From NCBI GenBank assembly GCA_902793605.1, contig CADBEB010000013.1, forward strand, positions 1 through 64,000: a DNA stretch of 64,000 bases. Direction: 5' to 3'. Below are positions 34,175 through 42,442 of the stretch, piece after piece (the first letter of the stretch is position 1; each line of letters starts with the position of its first letter). This DNA comes from an uncultured Eubacteriales bacterium. Lineage in GTDB: Bacteria > Bacillota > Clostridia > Christensenellales > Aristaeellaceae. The translations under genes were made by a program, and so were the position numbers. The notes under the pieces were generated by a model. The model did not search any database, had not been told where the DNA came from, and worked only from the letters and a program-made list of their open reading frames with translations.

Positions 34175-34840
34175 ATGCTGAAGATCGCTTTACCCACAAT
34201 TCAGATCAATACAAACACCCGGAATTATATCAATGCCCTGGTTCTCTCCGGCGCTGAGCCGGAAACCGGTTCTGTGATTCATCCGGAAAATTGCGACGGA
34301 TTGCTGTTACCCGGAGGTATTGATGTCAATCCTTCCCTGTTCGGACAGGATAAAGCTCCGGAAACCGAATTTGATTCCGCATTGGATACATTGCAGCTGG
34401 GTGTCCTCCGCCGATTCATGGACCTTGGCAAACCGGTCTTCGGCATCTGCCGCGGTCATCAGCTGATTAACGTTGCGCTGGGCGGAACGCTGATCCAGCA
34501 CCTTCCAGCTGCGGAAGACCACATGGAAATCTGCCCGGGTGCGGATCACGTTCACCTGTGCGACGCCGTTCCGGATTCCTTTATCGGCAGGCTCTACGGT
34601 ACGCAATTCACCGTCAACAGTTCCCATCACCAGGGAGTGGGCATCCCCGGAAAGGGCCTCCGGCCGGTTCTGCACGCGCAGGACGGCGTGATCGAAGCAA
34701 TGGAACATGAAACGCTCCCGATCTGGAGCGTTCAGTTCCATCCGGAACGGATGTGCTATGCCCGCAGAAGATCGGATACCGTTGACGGCAGCCTGCTCTT
34801 CCTGTTTTTCCTGGAGAAATGCAGAAAGCAGGATCAGTGA
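34175..34840 (+). CDS. Class-C26 gamma-glutamyl hydrolase-like amidotransferase
   Basis: A 221-residue class I glutamine-amidotransferase fold. The nucleophile is in FGICRGHQLINVALGG; the His-Glu pair is in WSVQFHPER; NSSHHQGV is a family motif. Homologues (PuuD-like) hydrolyse gamma-glutamyl bonds such as gamma-glutamyl-GABA, and clostridial copies are often shorter like this one. AGGAG precedes the ATG by 11 bases. No puu genes are near. Confidence 0.9.
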   Translation: MLKIALPTIQINTNTRNYINALVLSGAEPETGSVIHPENCDGLLLPGGIDVNPSLFGQDKAPETEFDSALDTLQLGVLRRFMDLGKPVFGICRGHQLINVALGGTLIQHLPAAEDHMEICPGADHVHLCDAVPDSFIGRLYGTQFTVNSSHHQGVGIPGKGLRPVLHAQDGVIEAMEHETLPIWSVQFHPERMCYARRRSDTVDGSLLFLFFLEKCRKQDQ

Positions 34841-34894
34841 TCCCGGATCGTACTGAGAAAAACCTTTGCCTGTTCTGACGCCGGAAGTTCACAT

Positions 34895-36079
34895 TTACGC
34901 GCCCTGAACGAAGGCGATAAATGCCTGTGCTTCCTCAAAGGTCTCCAGCCGGGCAGTGTACATATACCGGCCCATCTGCGGCCAGTTCATCGGCGGCATC
35001 TCTTCCTGCATCATCATTCTGCTGCCGTATTTCGCCATGATCTCCTCATGCGTCCGGGCATAGGTATGCCCATCCTTGCGGCTGGCATAGACGCAGTATG
35101 CGTGCGCCGGGGATTCCGGAACCTTCCGCTCGTCAAAGGCGACCATATCCGCGTAGATCTGATAGACGTCCGTGGAATGGGCAAAGTCCATCATGTCGGG
35201 CGTATAGCCGCCGGCGGGGCGCATGTTGACTTCCAGCGCGACAAAATCTCCGACCTTTCCCAGGCTCTTCCGGGCTTTCGTCAGGCGGAAGAACTCCAGG
35301 TGAACGAACCGCCGGTCCACGCCGAAGGCCTTCACGGTCTTCCGTCCCAGCTTCCGCAGTCCTTCCGGAACCTCCGGGCAGGTGTAGTACATCAGGTCAA
35401 GATCCTTGTTCACAATGTCCATGACCGGCGGCCAGACCGTCATGCTCTCAAACAGCGGCTCGCACCGGGAATCGAGGATCGCGTCATAGGAGCAGATCTC
35501 GCCCTCGATGAACTCCTCCATCACGTACGGCGCAGCGGGCAGGTTGTCGTAGAAGGCTTCCAGGTCAGCGTCGTTCTCCAGTTTCCAGGTATGGGTCGCG
35601 CCGACGCCGACATCCGGTTTCACGATCACCGGATATCCGACCTCCCGGATGAAAACCTTTCCCGCTTCCCTGTCGGTGACCACGTGCTGCCGGGCGGTCG
35701 GGATTCCGGCCTCCAGGTACAGCTTCTTCATCAGCGATTTTTCCTTGATGAAGCTGATCCGGTCCTCGCGAATCCCCGTCGTGATATTGAAATCCGTCCG
35801 GAGCCGGGCATCCTGCTCCAGCCAGTATTCATTCATAGACTCGATCCAGTCGATCTTACCGTATTTGAACGCAAAGAAGGCCACTGCCCGGTATACCCGG
35901 TCGTAATCCTCCAGGCTGTCCACGCGGTAATATTCCGTCAGGGCTGCCTTCAGCGGCTCCTCCAGGCTGTCGTACGGCGCGTCGCCGATGCCCAGCACGT
36001 TCAGCCCGTTCTTCTTCAGCCGGTCGCAGAACTGCCAGTAGGTATGCGGAAAATGCGGGGAAACAAATACGAAATTCAT
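34895..36079 (-). CDS. ATP-grasp domain enzyme
   Basis: A 394-residue ATP-grasp protein. An N-terminal Rossmann-like preATP domain (FVFVSPHFPHTY) is followed by the ATP-grasp core with VGYPVIVKPDVGVGATHTW and, later, FVALEVNMRPAGGYTPDMMD for the metal-binding Glu/Asn. Such enzymes join a carboxylate to an amine or thiol using ATP. The substrate is unknown. It lies 20 bases after the esterase gene and is co-transcribed with it. Confidence 0.88.
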   Translation of the reverse strand: MNFVFVSPHFPHTYWQFCDRLKKNGLNVLGIGDAPYDSLEEPLKAALTEYYRVDSLEDYDRVYRAVAFFAFKYGKIDWIESMNEYWLEQDARLRTDFNITTGIREDRISFIKEKSLMKKLYLEAGIPTARQHVVTDREAGKVFIREVGYPVIVKPDVGVGATHTWKLENDADLEAFYDNLPAAPYVMEEFIEGEICSYDAILDSRCEPLFESMTVWPPVMDIVNKDLDLMYYTCPEVPEGLRKLGRKTVKAFGVDRRFVHLEFFRLTKARKSLGKVGDFVALEVNMRPAGGYTPDMMDFAHSTDVYQIYADMVAFDERKVPESPAHAYCVYASRKDGHTYARTHEEIMAKYGSRMMMQEEMPPMNWPQMGRYMYTARLETFEEAQAFIAFVQGA

Positions 36080-36099
36080 CTGTCTGACTCCTTCTTTTG

Positions 36100-36837
36100 T
36101 TAAACGCCCGGCATGAATGGCAGGAAGTAGCGCATCTGCTTAAACCACCAGGGCCAGTCGTGGGCCACATCGTATCCCCAGAAATCGCACCAGGCATGGA
36201 TACCCTTATCCCGGAACACGCTCTCAAGGTACTTCAGGGAACGCACGCCATCCCATTCCCAGGCGCCCTGGCCGACGCAGAGGATCATCTTCCGCTCGTT
36301 GTAGAGCCTGATATAGGGATGATCCTTCGGCATGTTCGGCAGGAAACGGTCCGGTGCATTATCATACAGTGTCGGATTCATCCACCCGTCAAAGAAGTAG
36401 TCCGTATCGTAGACGCCGCTCAGCGCGATCACGCCCCGGAACAGCTCCGGCCTGCGCAGGAAAGTGATGACCGCGTGGTTCGCGCCGAGGCTCAAACCGG
36501 TCACCGCCGGCGTCTCCGGATTGCGGCAACTGATCAGCGGGACCGCTTCATCAACGATGTAGTGGTAATACTGTTCCTGCCGGGCGGCCCGCCATTCCGG
36601 GTTGCCGTCCTTGGGTGACCAGCTTTCCCGGTCCACCGTGTCCACCACAAACAGCTGGATCCTCCCGCCGTCAATGAAGTCGGCCAGCTGATCCGTCATC
36701 CCGAAATCCTCATAGTTATGGCACAGGGAATCCTGCGTCGGAAAGCACAGGAAGGGGATCCCGCCGTAGCCGTAGATCATCATGTGCATTTCCCGGTCCA
36801 GTGTCGGACTGTATTGGGTAACCTGTTCCTTCTGCAT
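36100..36837 (-). CDS. Esterase-fold alpha/beta hydrolase
   Basis: A 245-residue putative esterase (esterase D/antigen 85-like fold). The nucleophile elbow is GLSLGANHA, the acid is probably near the C-terminal third and the His is in the terminal VAHDWPWW segment. The start at 36837 (MQKEQVTQ) is preferred because GGGAG lies 11 bases upstream; the upstream ATG at 36864 has no site. It precedes the ATP-grasp gene in an operon. Substrate unknown; a joint role in making or trimming an amide or ester product is possible but only inferred. Confidence 0.85.
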   Translation of the reverse strand: MQKEQVTQYSPTLDREMHMMIYGYGGIPFLCFPTQDSLCHNYEDFGMTDQLADFIDGGRIQLFVVDTVDRESWSPKDGNPEWRAARQEQYYHYIVDEAVPLISCRNPETPAVTGLSLGANHAVITFLRRPELFRGVIALSGVYDTDYFFDGWMNPTLYDNAPDRFLPNMPKDHPYIRLYNERKMILCVGQGAWEWDGVRSLKYLESVFRDKGIHAWCDFWGYDVAHDWPWWFKQMRYFLPFMPGV

Positions 36838-36925
36838 GTTTGCGCTCACTCCCGAATCCTTCATGATCGAAAAAACGATCCGGCCGGAAAGACCAGCCGA
36901 ATCGTACCATTATTCGCCTGCTGAG

Positions 36926-37372
36926 TCAAATCTCATACAGATCCCATTCGCCTGTCAGTTGCTGCCTGCAATCCGTCAGGAATTCCGAGAGCGTCTTGCT
37001 TTCAGCGAAGTCGATCATCGTCCGGTTCATTTTCTGCCACAGGCAGGCATTCACCGCGTCCCGCAGGGTTCCGCTGTTCCCGGTTCCCGGTTTCTCCAGG
37101 ATGCTGTTGTCCAGCGCGTCTAGGATCTCCGACAGCCGGATCTTCCCCGCTGGCCGGGTCAGCGCGTATCCGCCCCGCAGACCTTTCTGCGCGCGGATCA
37201 GGCCGGCCTGCTTCAGGTGGGTCAGGATCTGTTCCAGGTATTTCTGTGAGATTCCCTGACGCTCCGCGATATCCGGCGCCGAAACGCTGGATCCGTTTTC
37301 GGAGTGCAGTGCGATATCGGTCAGTGCAAGCATCCCGTATTCAACTCTTGTGGAAACTTTCACGACAGACAC
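36926..37372 (-). CDS. Rrf2-family regulator (CymR/IscR-like)
   Basis: A 148-residue winged-helix regulator with the Rrf2 opening STRVEYGMLALTDIA and the wing motif KGLRGGYALTRP. It has only one cysteine in the region where IscR/NsrR have three (ACLWQK), so it probably does not hold an Fe-S cluster by itself; in this it resembles CymR, which senses cysteine status through CysK. It follows the amino-acid transporter genes and lies in the same direction as the sulfur genes. Likely sites are the shared 19-bp sequences at 41992 and 43677. Confidence 0.9.
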   Translation of the reverse strand: MSVVKVSTRVEYGMLALTDIALHSENGSSVSAPDIAERQGISQKYLEQILTHLKQAGLIRAQKGLRGGYALTRPAGKIRLSEILDALDNSILEKPGTGNSGTLRDAVNACLWQKMNRTMIDFAESKTLSEFLTDCRQQLTGEWDLYEI

Positions 37373-37397
37373 CGCCTTTCATTTGTTATCTCACAGC

Positions 37398-37428
37398 CGG
37401 GGGACGGCTGCTGTCGCTTCGTCCCCCG
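37398..37428 (-). terminator. Hairpin between transporter operon and Rrf2 gene
   Basis: A 9-bp stem (CGGGGGACG, 37398-37406, with 37420-37428) has a 13-base loop, between the binding-protein stop and the Rrf2 gene. No T-run, so it may tune rather than stop transcription. Confidence 0.5.
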
Positions 37429-37443
37429 CGCTTATCATCATAC

Positions 37444-38289
37444 TTATTCGGCAACCCCGCCGCCTTCGAGCACCAGGCTGTCCTCATAGTCGAGGCCGTA
37501 GGTGTCCACCAGCGTGGCTTCATAGTCCTTGTGGAAGAAGTTCTCCGCCGCCAGCGCCTTGATCTCGTCGTTGATCCAGGTCAGCAGCGTCTCGTTGCCC
37601 TTGCTGACTGCCGGCGCGATCGTATCCTGGCTGCCCAGGGAGGGAATGCCGACCGTATAGCCCGCGTTCTCCAGCGCGAAGGCGATCACTTCCGTGTTAT
37701 CGTTCGCCCAGGCGACCGCGTTGCCGTTCTCCAGCGCGTTCTTGGCATTGGCGTAGGTGTCGTACTTTTGCAGCGTGATCTCGGGATTGTTCTTGATCAG
37801 GTAATCCTCCGCCGTCGTACCGGAGATGACGATCACCTGGTCCCCTTCCCCGATCTCGGACAGATCCCTGATGACCCGGCTGTCGGGAGAGACGACGCCC
37901 AGCGCGACGTTCATGTAGGGCAGCGCGAAATCGACCTTCTCCGCCCGCTCGGCGGTCACCGTGAAGTTCGCCAGGATGATGTCCACCTTGCCGGTCTCCA
38001 GGTATTCGACCCGGTTCGCCGCTTCGGTGGAAATGTAGTTGACCGTCAGGCCCAGGTCTTCGCCGATCCGCCTGGCGAAATACACGTCGTAACCCTGGTA
38101 TTCGCCGTTCTCATCCACGTAGCCGAAGGGATTCTTGTCGGAGAAAACACCGATGTTGATCGTGCCGCTTGCCTTGATCTCGTCCAGTGTCCTGTAAACC
38201 TTGCCGCTCTCGGCATTCGCAAATGTCAGGGAAAGAACCATCGTCAGAAGAACCAGTACCGCCGTAACCTTCAAAGTAATCTTTTTCAT
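37444..38289 (-). CDS. Amino-acid ABC transporter binding protein (cystine-type candidate)
   Basis: A 281-residue family 3 solute-binding protein with a signal peptide (about residues 1-27). It has GVFSDKNPFGYVDENGEYQGYDV and DFALPYMNVALGV, the polar-amino-acid binding pattern. There is no lipobox Cys. It is the last structural gene of a four-gene transporter (two permeases, ATPase, binding protein) behind O-acetylhomoserine sulfhydrylase, so cystine or another sulfur amino acid is the likely ligand by context. Confidence 0.9.
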   Translation of the reverse strand: MKKITLKVTAVLVLLTMVLSLTFANAESGKVYRTLDEIKASGTINIGVFSDKNPFGYVDENGEYQGYDVYFARRIGEDLGLTVNYISTEAANRVEYLETGKVDIILANFTVTAERAEKVDFALPYMNVALGVVSPDSRVIRDLSEIGEGDQVIVISGTTAEDYLIKNNPEITLQKYDTYANAKNALENGNAVAWANDNTEVIAFALENAGYTVGIPSLGSQDTIAPAVSKGNETLLTWINDEIKALAAENFFHKDYEATLVDTYGLDYEDSLVLEGGGVAE

Positions 38290-38328
38290 GATAATCTCCT
38301 TCTCGGGCTTTGCCCGTCGTTGTTTTTG

Positions 38329-39093
38329 TTATTGGGGAATCGTTCTGTTTGTCCTTGCGTATTCGAACGACTGCAGGAACCTGCGCGCCAGGTCGGTCTT
38401 CGGATGCTCGAAAAACTCCTCCGGCGTCGTGTCATCCTGGATTTTTCCTTCATCCAGGAGGATGATCCGGTCCGCCACCGCCCTGGCAAACTGCATCTCG
38501 TGTGTCACGATCAGCATCGTTTTTTTCTGATCCGCCAATTGCAGGATGACTTCCAGCACCTCCCGGACCATCTCCGGGTCCAGTGCCGCCGTCACCTCGT
38601 CAAACAGGAGGATCTCGGGGTGCATACACAGCGCTCTGACAATCGCTGCCCGCTGCTTCTGTCCTCCGGACAGCTGTCTGGGATAGCTGTCCGCCTTATC
38701 CGCAAGGCCGACGCGTGTCAGCAATGTCATCGCTTCTGTTTTCACCTCCTCCTTCGCCCTGTGCTGGGCCTTTGTCGGCGCCAGCAGAATATTGTTCATC
38801 ACCGTCAGGTGAGGAAACAGCTCATAACTCTGGAAGACCATTCCGATCTTCTGCCGGATCTCCGGCAGATCCTTCGCTCCGGCACTGATCTGCCGGTCAC
38901 CCAGGCGGATCTCACCGCTCTGGATCTCCTCCAGCGCGTTGATGCAGCGCAGGAGGGTGCTTTTCCCGCTGCCGCTGGGGCCGACGATGACGATGACTTC
39001 ACCCTTATGGACCTGCAGGCTGACGTCGGAGAGCACGTGCTGACCGTCATATTTCTTCGTCAGGTGCTCAATCGTCAGTACCGGTTCGGCCAT
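38329..39093 (-). CDS. Amino-acid ABC transporter ATPase
   Basis: A 254-residue GlnQ-type ATPase. Walker A GPSGSGKST, signature LSGGQKQRAAI, Walker B LLFDEVTAALD (note V in place of the usual P) and the H-loop VTHEM are all present. It powers the permease pair encoded just upstream. The ATG has GGGGGTGAG before it; four bases separate it from the permease stop. Confidence 0.96.
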   Translation of the reverse strand: MAEPVLTIEHLTKKYDGQHVLSDVSLQVHKGEVIVIVGPSGSGKSTLLRCINALEEIQSGEIRLGDRQISAGAKDLPEIRQKIGMVFQSYELFPHLTVMNNILLAPTKAQHRAKEEVKTEAMTLLTRVGLADKADSYPRQLSGGQKQRAAIVRALCMHPEILLFDEVTAALDPEMVREVLEVILQLADQKKTMLIVTHEMQFARAVADRIILLDEGKIQDDTTPEEFFEHPKTDLARRFLQSFEYARTNRTIPQ

Positions 39094-39097
39094 GGTC

Positions 39098-39772
39098 TCA
39101 CCCCCATCGTTTCTCCAGCCGCTTCGCCAGCAGGCTCACCGGCCAGCAGAGCAGGAAATAAAGCAGGAATACTGTCAGGTATACGCCGAACGCCGCGTTC
39201 GGACTGGATTTCCGGTTGGCCTCAATGATCTGCTGCGCAACCTTCAGGATCTCCACCACGCCGATCATCAGCACCAGGCTGGTGGTCTTGATCATCCGCG
39301 TGATCAGGTTGATGGACTGCGGGATCAGCCGCCGGATCGCCTGGGGCAGGATCACGTACCGGTACACCTGCACCCGGCTCAGTCCCAGGGCCATCGCGCT
39401 CTCATGCTGGATCACCGGGATGCTGGTCACTGCCCCGCGGACCAGGTCGCTCATTTCCGCCGTTCCCCAGAGGGAGAAGACGATGATTGAGCTCACTTCG
39501 CCCGAGAGGTTCCAGCCGAAGGCCTTCGCCGTTCCGAAGAACACAAGGAACAGCAGCACCATCTGCGGCATGATGTGGATGAACTCCAGGTAACATCGCA
39601 TGACGGCGCCGGCGATCCGGTTCTTCCGGCCGACCAGGATGCCGAGGAGGATGCCAAGCACCATGCTGATCGCGATGGAGATCAGGCTGATCTTCAGCGC
39701 CGCCCACAGGCCGCCCAGCAGGCGGGCGAAGTTTTTGCCCTTGAACAGGACCTCAAGTCCCAAACTCTGCAT
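39098..39772 (-). CDS. Amino-acid ABC transporter permease
   Basis: A 224-residue HisM-type permease with about five membrane segments and the EAA loop (ESAMALGLSRVQVYRYVILPQAIR) that docks to the ATPase. AAGGAGG precedes the ATG. It overlaps the upstream permease gene by 20 bases; the two probably form a heterodimeric pore. Confidence 0.95.
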   Translation of the reverse strand: MQSLGLEVLFKGKNFARLLGGLWAALKISLISIAISMVLGILLGILVGRKNRIAGAVMRCYLEFIHIMPQMVLLFLVFFGTAKAFGWNLSGEVSSIIVFSLWGTAEMSDLVRGAVTSIPVIQHESAMALGLSRVQVYRYVILPQAIRRLIPQSINLITRMIKTTSLVLMIGVVEILKVAQQIIEANRKSSPNAAFGVYLTVFLLYFLLCWPVSLLAKRLEKRWG

Positions 39773-40412
39773 GCCGGAGCCTCCTTTCGATCAGGCTTCC
39801 CAGCAGCGATACCGGGAGCAGGATCACCAGGTAGAACACTACCAGCAGCGCCAGGCACTCGGTCGTCTTGTAGTACAGGCCGATCTGGTCCTTCGCAGTG
39901 AACATCAGGTCCATCAGACTGATGGCGGAGAACACGCTCGTCTCCTTCAGCAGGAAGATCACGTTGGCCGTGATTCCCGGAAAGCTGATCGCGAACGCCT
40001 GGGGAAGGATCACATACCGGAAGGTCTGCAGTCCCGTCAGCCCGAGGCTCAGCGCGCTCTCATGCTGGATTCTGCCGACGGCCTCCAGGCCGCTCCGGAA
40101 GGCTTCTGCCATATAGCTTCCGCCAAGGAAGGCCAGACCGGCGACGCCGCAGGTTTCCGGGTCCGTCCGGATGCCGATCTTCGGCAGTCCGTAGTAGATG
40201 AAGAACAGCTGGACCAGCAGCGGCGTATTCCGGCTGAGTTCGATATAGACCGAAGCCAGCTGCTTCAGCACCGGAATCTTCATCTGGCGGACCACCGAAC
40301 ACAGCAGGCCGACCAGGATGGCAAAGAAGATGCCGAGCACGCCGATCCGGACGGTCAGCACCGCCGCCTTTCCGTACAGCGGCAGGATCTTCTCCACATA
40401 CTCCCAGTCCAC
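39753..40412 (-). CDS. Amino-acid ABC transporter permease (partner)
   Basis: A 219-residue permease like its neighbour, with EAA loop ESALSLGLTGLQTFRYVILPQAFA. It follows the sulfhydrylase gene by 18 bases, so the whole transporter is read from the Cys-controlled leader upstream. Confidence 0.95.
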   Translation of the reverse strand: MDWEYVEKILPLYGKAAVLTVRIGVLGIFFAILVGLLCSVVRQMKIPVLKQLASVYIELSRNTPLLVQLFFIYYGLPKIGIRTDPETCGVAGLAFLGGSYMAEAFRSGLEAVGRIQHESALSLGLTGLQTFRYVILPQAFAISFPGITANVIFLLKETSVFSAISLMDLMFTAKDQIGLYYKTTECLALLVVFYLVILLPVSLLGSLIERRLRHAEFGT

Positions 40413-40430
40413 GCTCGTTCTCCCTTTCTT

Positions 40431-41714
40431 TTACTTCAGTGCAGCGAAACCCTTCTCAAGATCTCCGATGATATCGTCGATGTGCTCGGTACCGATGGAA
40501 AGCCGGATCGTATTCGGCCGGATTCCCTGGTCCAGCAGTTCTTCTTCGGACAGCTGCGAATGCGTCGTGGAAGCCGGATGGATCACCAGGCTCTTCACGT
40601 CCGCCACATTGGCCAGCAGGGAGAAGATCTCCAGGTGGTCGATAAACGCCCAGGCTTCCTTCTGCCCGCCCTTGATCTCAAAGGTGAAGATAGATGCCCC
40701 GCCGTTCGGGAAATACCGCCGGTACACCGCATGGTCCGGATGATCCGGCAGGGAGGGATGGTTCACCTTCTCCACCAGCGGGTGGTTCTGCAGGTATTCA
40801 ACGACTTTCTTCGTGTTCTCCGCGTGCCGGTCCAGCCGGAGGGAGAGCGTCTCCACGCCCTGCAGCAGCAGGAACGCGTTGAACGGGGAGATAGACGCGC
40901 CGGTATCCCGCAGCAGGATCGCCCGGATGTAGGTCACGAAGGCCGCCGGACCAACCGCGTCGTAGAAGGAAACCCCGTGATAGCTCGGGTTCGGGGCAGC
41001 GATGCCCGGATACTTCCCGCTTGCCTTCCAGTCGAACTTACCGGCCTCCACGATCACGCCGCCGAGCGTCGTGCCGTGGCCCCCGAGGAACTTGGTCGCG
41101 GAATGCACCACGATGTCGGCGCCATGCTCGATCGGACGGATCCAGTAGGGGGTTCCGAAGGTGTTGTCGATCACCAGCGGCAGGCCGTGCCTGTGGGCGA
41201 TCGCTGCGATCGCGTCAATATCCGGTATGTCGCTGTTCGGGTTGCCGAGGGTCTCCAGATAGATCGCCCGGGTATTCTCTTTGATCGCGCCTTCCACTTC
41301 CTGCAGGTTGTGTGCGTCCACGAAGGTGGTCTCCACGCCGTACTGCGGGAGGGTATGCGCCAGCAGGTTAAAGCTGCCGCCGTAGATCGTCTTCTGGGCT
41401 ACGATGTGGCCGCCGTTGGCTGCCAGGGCTTCGATCGTGTAGGTGATCGCCGCCGCGCCGGAAGCCACCGCCAGCGCCGCGCTGCCGCCCTCCAGAGCCG
41501 CCACGCGCTTCTCAAGCACATCCTGGGTGGAATTGGTCAGCCGGCCGTAGATGTTGCCGGCGTCCGCCAGACCGAAGCGGTCCGCTGCATGCTGGCTGTT
41601 CCGGAATACATAGGATGTCGTCTGGTAAATCGGTACAGCGCGCGCGTCGGTAGCCGGATCGGGCTGTTCCTGGCCTACGTGAAGCTGAAGGGTTTCGAAT
41701 TTATACTGACTCAT
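40431..41714 (-). CDS. O-acetylhomoserine sulfhydrylase
   Basis: A 427-residue PLP enzyme of the Cys/Met metabolism family, converting O-acetylhomoserine and sulfide (or methanethiol) to homocysteine (or methionine). It begins [15 protein letters not shown]; the PLP lysine is in [13 protein letters not shown]. The start at 41714 has GGAGAG upstream; the frame extends further but into the leader terminator. It is the first gene after the Cys leader and heads the transporter operon. Confidence 0.96.
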   Translation of the reverse strand: MSQYKFETLQLHVGQEQPDPATDARAVPIYQTTSYVFRNSQHAADRFGLADAGNIYGRLTNSTQDVLEKRVAALEGGSAALAVASGAAAITYTIEALAANGGHIVAQKTIYGGSFNLLAHTLPQYGVETTFVDAHNLQEVEGAIKENTRAIYLETLGNPNSDIPDIDAIAAIAHRHGLPLVIDNTFGTPYWIRPIEHGADIVVHSATKFLGGHGTTLGGVIVEAGKFDWKASGKYPGIAAPNPSYHGVSFYDAVGPAAFVTYIRAILLRDTGASISPFNAFLLLQGVETLSLRLDRHAENTKKVVEYLQNHPLVEKVNHPSLPDHPDHAVYRRYFPNGGASIFTFEIKGGQKEAWAFIDHLEIFSLLANVADVKSLVIHPASTTHSQLSEEELLDQGIRPNTIRLSIGTEHIDDIIGDLEKGFAALK

Positions 41715-41767
41715 GGTTTTCTCTCCTTTATTCATTGTTAATTGTTTTTGTTCTCCGGTAAATGAAA

Positions 41768-41796
41768 GCCCGGGGGCTTTCACAAAGCTCCCGGGC
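41768..41796 (-). terminator. Terminator of the cysteine attenuator
   Basis: On the minus strand GCCCGGGAGCTTT (41796-41784) pairs with AAAGCCCCCGGGC (41780-41768), 12 of 13 pairs, loop of three, followed by TTTCATTT. It lies between the leader peptide and the sulfhydrylase start. Confidence 0.8.
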
Positions 41797-41833
41797 ATTT
41801 GACTTTCAGATGCACCGCGTCAACAGCGGTCCG

Positions 41834-41941
41834 TCAGGAGGCGCCAGAGGACAGGCCGAACGCCCCAGTCATTGTACATGCCCGGGAGATAAGCATTCGA
41901 CAACACATCGCGCCGTGGAAGCGAACCGTGTTCGTGAACAT
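41834..41941 (-). CDS. Cys-Cys leader peptide (attenuator)
   Basis: A 35-codon frame starts MFTNTVRFHGAMCCRM. Codons 13-14 (TGT TGT, 41905-41900) are tandem Cys codons, with another Cys at 22. AAGGAG lies nine bases before the ATG. Codons 18-22 contain CTCCCGGGCAT (41888-41878), the exact reverse complement of ATGCCCGGGAG (41798-41788) in the terminator's first arm, so it can act as antiterminator when a ribosome stalls on Cys codons. Control of sulfhydrylase and transporter genes by charged tRNA-Cys follows directly from this design. Confidence 0.8.
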   Translation of the reverse strand: MFTNTVRFHGAMCCRMLISRACTMTGAFGLSSGAS

Positions 41942-41976
41942 CCTCCGCCACTCCTTCCCTCTCTTGGAATGGCTGT

Positions 41977-42010
41977 ATGATATCACCATAAACCTACTAT
42001 GTCAATAGGT
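41977..42010 (-). promoter_or_regulatory. Promoter of the Cys leader with candidate Rrf2 operator
   Basis: On the minus strand TTGACA (42005-42000) and TATCAT (41982-41977) are 17 bases apart. The 19-bp site ACCTACTATGTCAATAGGT (41992-42010), an imperfect palindrome with ACCTA/TAGGT arms, covers the -35. The same site, 16 of 19 identical, lies over the nifS -35. Confidence 0.85.
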
Positions 42011-42055
42011 ATTTGGAAATTTCCTGAAACTTTTTTCAGTTCTGTCTGAAATCCT

Positions 42056-42430
42056 TTATTTCTGCCGGCTGCGGTAGTCTTCCAGCGCCGCGTGGATGGC
42101 TTCCTCCGCCAGCACGGAGCAGTGCATTTTGTATGCCGGCAGGCCGTCCAGCGCCTCCGCGACCGCCTGGTTGGTCAGCTTTTCCGCTTCCGAAACAGGC
42201 TTGCCCTTGATCAGCTCCGTTGCCATGGAGCTGGAAGCGATCGCGCTTCCGCAGCCAAAGGTCTCGAACTTCACGTCCTGGATGACGTCATCCTCGATCT
42301 TCAGGTACATCTTCATGATATCGCCGCACTTGGCGTTGCCGACTTCGCCGATGCCGTTCGCGTCCTCGATCACACCAACGTTCCGGGGATTCCGGAAATG
42401 CTCCATTACCTTTTCACTGTATAGTGCCAT
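42056..42430 (-). CDS. nifU: Fe-S cluster scaffold, NifU/IscU type
   Basis: A 124-residue U-type scaffold with three cluster cysteines: CGD in GNAKCGDIMK, CGS in FGCGSAIASS and the C of MHCSVLAEEA. Clusters are built on it with sulfur from the cysteine desulfurase NifS encoded immediately upstream (12 bases). GTAAGGAGA precedes the ATG. Confidence 0.96.
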   Translation of the reverse strand: MALYSEKVMEHFRNPRNVGVIEDANGIGEVGNAKCGDIMKMYLKIEDDVIQDVKFETFGCGSAIASSSMATELIKGKPVSEAEKLTNQAVAEALDGLPAYKMHCSVLAEEAIHAALEDYRSRQK

Positions 42431-42442
42431 GGTTCTGTCTCC

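Noticed and set aside
33961-34257. 72-codon frame at 34039-34257 upstream of the amidotransferase
   Set aside because: It overlaps the promoter and the start of the well-supported gene at 34175 in another frame and has no ribosome binding site.
41834-41975. SAM (S-box) riboswitch before the sulfhydrylase
   Set aside because: CCAAGAGAGG near 41958 resembles an S-box opening, but the GGCAACC and other core segments are missing; the Cys-codon leader with exact antiterminator complement explains the region.
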